In this document: piece after piece, positions 8,144 to 11,588 of the stretch | Layout of the letters: every line of letters starts with the position of its first letter | Position numbering within the stretch: the first letter of the stretch is position 1 | NCBI GenBank assembly: GCA_025201705.1 | Contig: MU617517.1 | Span: forward strand, 1-11,588 | DNA length: 11,588 bases | Direction of reading: 5' to 3' | From: Dissophora ornata | Lineage: Eukaryota; Mortierellomycota; Mortierellomycetes; Mortierellales; Mortierellaceae | The notes under the pieces: model-generated | What the model saw: only the letters and a program-made list of their open reading frames with translations | Databases searched by the model: none | Told to the model about the DNA's origin: nothing | Position numbers and translations under genes: made by a program

Positions 8144-9862
8144 CTACATGGTGCCAACGATCGCTCCACTCTCCACGCTCTCTGCAGTATACTCGATTGC
8201 CTTGGCCTCCTTGAATCCACATTCGCGGATCAAATACATGCATCTGGCCATATCCAACAACTTTTTGCATCGTTTGCCAAGCACTCGTCTTTGGTCCCTC
8301 GTCATCGTTTCTCCATCCACGCCATTCGGTAGTGCTATTGTGTGCGCGTCTTTGCCGGGTCTTGCAACCAAGGAGCTTTCATCCTGTTTGCCCAGCGTCG
8401 CCCATCCCGTCAATTTGATCATCCATGGGACCCAGCTAGACAATTGCTCTTCAGAAACAGCTAGTTGCTGCTGGCCGTACAAAGCTGAAGTTTCTAAATC
8501 ATTCTCTTGGCCGCCTTCCGTCCGTTTCCGCTTTTTGGCGCACGTCGCGTTAAAGAGCTCTTTCAAGTACGGTTTTGCAACGACCAACGATGGCTCGCAG
8601 ATGCCGTGACAGCATGTCGCGAAGCAAATGGAATACACATCCTGCCTCTCTCGCTCGGGCTGCTGCTGCTGCTGCTCCATCATCCATGCAAGGGCCAGAT
8701 CTGTGGCCGGTCCACAGAAATGTTTCGATATACAAATGTAATGGGTTGGCACCCTGGTTGAAGTCTCCTGTGGGTCCACTGCACCACCGCCCTCGCTCCA
8801 TTCAGGCCGCGCAATACCTGGCTCCGTCTCATGGATGAGCTGCAGGTTTTGCAGACTGAGCTCCCGGACATCCTTTGTGACACGCAATAGCCGAGGTTTT
8901 ACTGGGCGCGCCTGTGTTCGGATCATGTAGTCGACTTGATTCCGCGAGCGAAACTTCTGGCGATCCAGTAGAACAAAGTTGAAAGGGTCTATTGTGCTCA
9001 TGGTTATTTCTTCAGGTGCCTCTGCAGGGCCAGCGACGCGTTTACTGATAACACTCTCCAGAACCAGTTGGAGGTGTCTCGACAGCCCTCCAGTACCTGC
9101 TCCGAATTCGACAAACACAGGTCTCCTCTCTTGTTTCATCTGCTCGTCTTTCGTAGCCTTGGCTATACCGCCTTCTCTCAAGACTGGATCCAAAAGACCC
9201 AGCGACGCCATTGCCTGGATCAGCTGCGACTCTTGAGCCAAATGTCTCTTCTTCTTAACTCCAGCATCTGCAAAAAGACCCTCATACGACTCATGGCAAG
9301 GAAACTCGCTGTTGACAGGATCAACTTCCGGTCCTGACTTCTCGGCCCTGAGGCTTTCTTGCCCTGCTTTCCACTCTTCGGGGCCATCACACTGATCTAA
9401 AACCTCCTTGACAAATGTAGACGGTTCGTTGGAGAAGACACGTTGAACCGCTGCAAGGAAATCCTTGGGGATATCCTTTGGATCGACCGGCTGGTCTTTT
9501 GCCAATCGCTTGAGTTCCTCTGGATCCTGGTATGTGCCCGCCTCCTTTTCCCTTTCGATCCGGTTAAATGCTGCCTGTGCTACCTGTGCTTCCTTTTGAT
9601 GGTGGCCACACAGGACACGCTGAGCATCGTATTCTGGTTGAAGGAGTTCGGTCCTTAAACGGAGGTATTCTTCTGTCCTGCGAGCTTGCTCATTTAAATC
9701 ATGTCCATCTGCTGCTCTTTCGGTGATGAAGCATTGCTCTTCCAGTCGCTTGATCTGCTCGAATAATGGCGCCGAAAGCTTTGCGGGCAGCTTACAATGT
9801 CGGTAGCGCTGCTGTTTGCTACCCCAAATTGCATGCTGGCATATGACAGGATGGTGTTGCAT
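8144..9862 (-). CDS. TRM13: tRNA:m4X modification enzyme TRM13 (tRNA 2'-O-methyltransferase, position 4)
   Basis: One uninterrupted frame of 572 residues, starting at the first ATG (9862) and ending TAG at 8144. Trm13 uses S-adenosylmethionine to methylate the ribose 2'-OH at position 4 of the acceptor stem of certain tRNAs (Gly, Pro and His in yeast). Seen family motifs: SAM loop VFVEFGAGTGGLS (249-261), SKHFCGPATDLAL (379-391) matching the GKHLCGxATDLAL signature, ATCCHGIC (415-422), GWATLGK (486-492) and the C-terminal helix RRVLGKRCKKLLDMARCMYL (525-544). A glutamine run at 397-401 and a Lys/Arg-rich insert near 443-447 are loop expansions. The N-terminus is odd: HCKLPAK (22-28) and VLCGHH (84-88) resemble the two halves of the Trm13 CCCH zinc finger but are about 60 residues apart, and the usual second CHHC finger is not visible. 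At 572 residues it exceeds the human protein (about 480). The catalytic part is confident. Confidence 0.92.
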   Translation of the reverse strand: MQHHPVICQHAIWGSKQQRYRHCKLPAKLSAPLFEQIKRLEEQCFITERAADGHDLNEQARRTEEYLRLRTELLQPEYDAQRVLCGHHQKEAQVAQAAFNRIEREKEAGTYQDPEELKRLAKDQPVDPKDIPKDFLAAVQRVFSNEPSTFVKEVLDQCDGPEEWKAGQESLRAEKSGPEVDPVNSEFPCHESYEGLFADAGVKKKRHLAQESQLIQAMASLGLLDPVLREGGIAKATKDEQMKQERRPVFVEFGAGTGGLSRHLQLVLESVISKRVAGPAEAPEEITMSTIDPFNFVLLDRQKFRSRNQVDYMIRTQARPVKPRLLRVTKDVRELSLQNLQLIHETEPGIARPEWSEGGGAVDPQETSTRVPTHYICISKHFCGPATDLALAWMMEQQQQQPERERQDVYSICFATCCHGICEPSLVVAKPYLKELFNATCAKKRKRTEGGQENDLETSALYGQQQLAVSEEQLSSWVPWMIKLTGWATLGKQDESSLVARPGKDAHTIALPNGVDGETMTRDQRRVLGKRCKKLLDMARCMYLIRECGFKEAKAIEYTAESVESGAIVGTM

Positions 9863-9995
9863 TGAGTACAAGCATCAGCAGGAGGCGAGAGTAAACACAG
9901 GTCGCAGCAGGAGAATACCCTAAATAATTATTTTTTTTCCACTGCAATCTTGACCTGCTTTCTCTTCCCATGCACTCAAGGCTAAGACCAGAAAG
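9863..9995. promoter_or_regulatory. Upstream region of TRM13
   Basis: This 133-bp stretch is the 5' flank of the minus-strand TRM13 gene and of the broken frame to the right. An AT-rich block (TAAATAATTATTTT, about 9920-9934) could serve as a core promoter element. No coding frame joins TRM13 from here. Confidence 0.4.
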
Positions 9996-11228
9996 GTGAC
10001 TAACCGGAACACCGGTGGCATAGAAGATCGAAATCAGGCGCCTGAAGTCGCCGTTTCATCGAGACAGGGATCAAGTTTTCTGCCCGAGTCGAGTATGCAC
10101 GATCGTCTTACGTTTTCGAGCATTTTACAGGCCCCACGCTCTCCTCCTAATTTCAGCGACGGTGCCTGGGAGTTTATGCATCTTGTATTCGGCAAAGACA
10201 GATGTCCTTAGACAACACACTATAACGCACAGAAGCAAACATTCAATCAGTCAAGGTTACGCAAGGGCGTCGTCGAGCAGTGGCACAGCATGCACCGCCT
10301 GTTGGAAAAACAATCGACGTTATTGCGCACCACGGGGACTGGATACATCAACGTTTGCCAACACCGTATCTAAGTGAAATCCCGCAGAATGTCCCTCTCA
10401 AGCTAGTCGGGTTCGCTTCTCATCAAGAGCGACCGTTGTTGTCAAAGAATGCTCTTATACCACCACTGGAGCACCAACAACTCATCTTTCCTTACAATAA
10501 CCAGGCAATAAGGACTGGGCGACTTGGATGGACAATTATGCTGGATAAGGACGAGTGCGAGAACATGAAGTTGGAACCCCAACCCTTGACTCAATGTATC
10601 TCTCCTCTGATATTACGATACTCCTCGCACATCTACAGAAAATGACGTTGCAAGATGCTGTAGCGTAAATGGAAATCGATGAGGATCCACTATATCAATA
10701 TAACCAACATCATGTCTTCAGAGAGCTTGTTTTCCATAGGCCCCTATCCAACGAGCTCCGAGTCGCTCTCAGTGAGAGTATGAATCCCACACTGCCTATA
10801 GTTGACGACCGCCATACCAATGCCATAGCAATTCAACAGGAGCTCCAGAAACTTAACAATGCAGTGGCCGACCCCGCAGAGATAGTGAAACCAACATCAT
10901 GGAAGCTGATATTTAGCAAGAGCAAGAACCCCGGACAGCATCTATTGAGACCCAGAGGAAGAGCATGGAGAGTAACATCATTCACTTGAACAACAACCTG
11001 GCTGCTTTCAATATTAACGTGATTGAAAGCGGACGATCATTACTTGACGTGTTGCCACAGAGGTCATCTACAGAGGGTCAAATTCAAGACAACACACTCG
11101 CGCGACTGCCGGCTTCAGAGACATTGCCCCAGTCTCAGGAACCAGCGCCACAACAGGAATTAACCGGTGTACAACAAATGCATGTCACCTTTGACAGATA
11201 CGCTAGCGAGGATATGAAGATCAAATGA
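9996..11228 (+). pseudogene. Decaying protein gene of unknown family, broken by stops and frameshifts
   Basis: No single frame is open, but protein-like sequence passes from frame to frame on the plus strand. Segment A (9996 to about 10310) reads through an in-frame TAG at 10209-10211 and includes RLRKGVVEQWHSMHRLLEKQ. Segment B (about 10310-10583, another frame) includes LVGFASHQERPLLSK and TGRLGWTIMLDKDE. Segment C (about 10585-10860, third frame) contains TAA at 10666-10668 and the stretch HHVFRELVFHRPLSNELRVA. Segment D (about 10860-11228, back in frame A) has TAG at 10914-10916 and a Q/S-rich tail ending SEDMKIK. Together they would make roughly 400 residues. Splice sites that would remove the stops are not evident. 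I do not recognise the family; helical, charged composition would suit a DNA-associated or transposon-borne protein, but that is only a guess. Alternatives are an active multi-exon gene or sequencing errors. Confidence 0.5.
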
Positions 11229-11588
11229 ACTACCATAGTTGAATGCTAGGGGATGCGCAGTGTTGTGCGACTGACAAAGCCAGGAACACGCTCGAACTTT
11301 CTGAGGGTTGACTGAAACGCGGCGTGCTTCTCGTTGCAGCGCCTAGGCGCGAGATATATGTGTCACAAGCCCCCTGCGGGATGTCACCATGCAATCCATC
11401 ATCCCCTTAAAACCACCACAAGGTTGAAACTCCGTTGGTGCCGTTTATCTTGTGCTCAGTCATCTGTGGCTTACGAGGTGTTTACCAGAGAAGAAAAAAA
11501 AAAAAAGAAAAGCTTTTGGCAGTCACATAATGCTATAAAGAGCCTCGTTTTTTCCCTTCGTCTGGTTTTGGGGGGTTTTCTCTTTTGG
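11229..11588. other. Right-end non-coding stretch
   Basis: No coding frame is supported in these 360 bp. The content is a 12-bp palindrome at 11339-11350, an A-rich run around 11491-11511, and a TATAAA at about 11534-11539 followed by T/G-rich sequence up to the window end. The TATA-like site could belong to the promoter of a plus-strand gene beyond the window. Confidence 0.4.
11339..11350. repeat. Perfect 12-bp palindrome GCGCCTAGGCGC
   Basis: The six-base arms are exact reverse complements with no spacer. It lies about 110 bp after the broken gene at 9996-11228. It could be a dimeric factor site or a chance occurrence. Confidence 0.6.

Noticed and set aside
9863..9871. TTG start for TRM13 at 9871
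   Set aside because: Non-ATG initiation is not needed; the first in-frame ATG is three codons downstream.
10162..10377. 71-residue plus-strand frame
   Set aside because: It is an overlapping frame of the relic gene with low-complexity S/T/C content; the other two frames give more protein-like sequence here.
1..11588. CRISPR array, long terminal repeats or inverted-repeat transposon
   Set aside because: No regularly spaced direct repeats, paired long terminal repeats or flanking inverted repeats were seen.

Overview
The window looks like nuclear DNA of a filamentous early-diverging fungus, possibly Mucoromycota or Mortierellomycota. This is an inference from GT-AG introns of about 85-650 nt, compact gene spacing, a fungal-type Qcr8 and a fungal/eukaryotic Trm13. 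No species can be named from sequence alone.

Layout, left to right. (1) Positions 1-3286 (minus): the first four exons of a large gene whose 3' end leaves the window. The product has a long proline/serine-rich disordered N-terminus with three tandem 16-residue repeats and a cluster of S/T-P-x-K/R sites. Two predicted single-strand-DNA-type OB-fold regions follow, recalling RPA70, MEIOB and SHLD2. (2) Positions 3287-4539: spacer holding an intact-looking tRNA-Asp(GUC) gene with its oligo-T terminator. (3) Positions 4540-7084 (minus): a five-exon gene for the mitochondrial succinyl-CoA ligase beta subunit (LSC2/SUCLA2 type). Its short first exon (7084-7040) encodes most of the presequence. (4) Positions 7085-7493: a shared divergent promoter region. 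(5) Positions 7494-8019 (plus): a three-exon gene for cytochrome bc1 subunit 8 (QCR8). (6) Positions 8144-9862 (minus): an intronless TRM13 gene for a tRNA 2'-O-methyltransferase, convergent with QCR8. (7) Positions 9996-11228 (plus): a reading frame broken by stops and frameshifts, most simply a decaying copy of an unrecognised protein gene. (8) Positions 11229-11588: non-coding tail with a 12-bp palindrome, homopolymer runs and a TATA-like site.

The clearest functional link is the head-to-head pair LSC2/QCR8. One product works in the TCA cycle and makes succinate, whose electrons reach ubiquinone. The other belongs to the complex that oxidises ubiquinol. About 409 bp separates their start codons, so shared respiratory control is plausible. 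The most novel items are the OB-fold protein (identity unresolved), the atypical N-terminus of TRM13 and the broken gene at the right end. I see no CRISPR array, no clear autonomous transposon and no previously undescribed system that the sequence by itself would prove.
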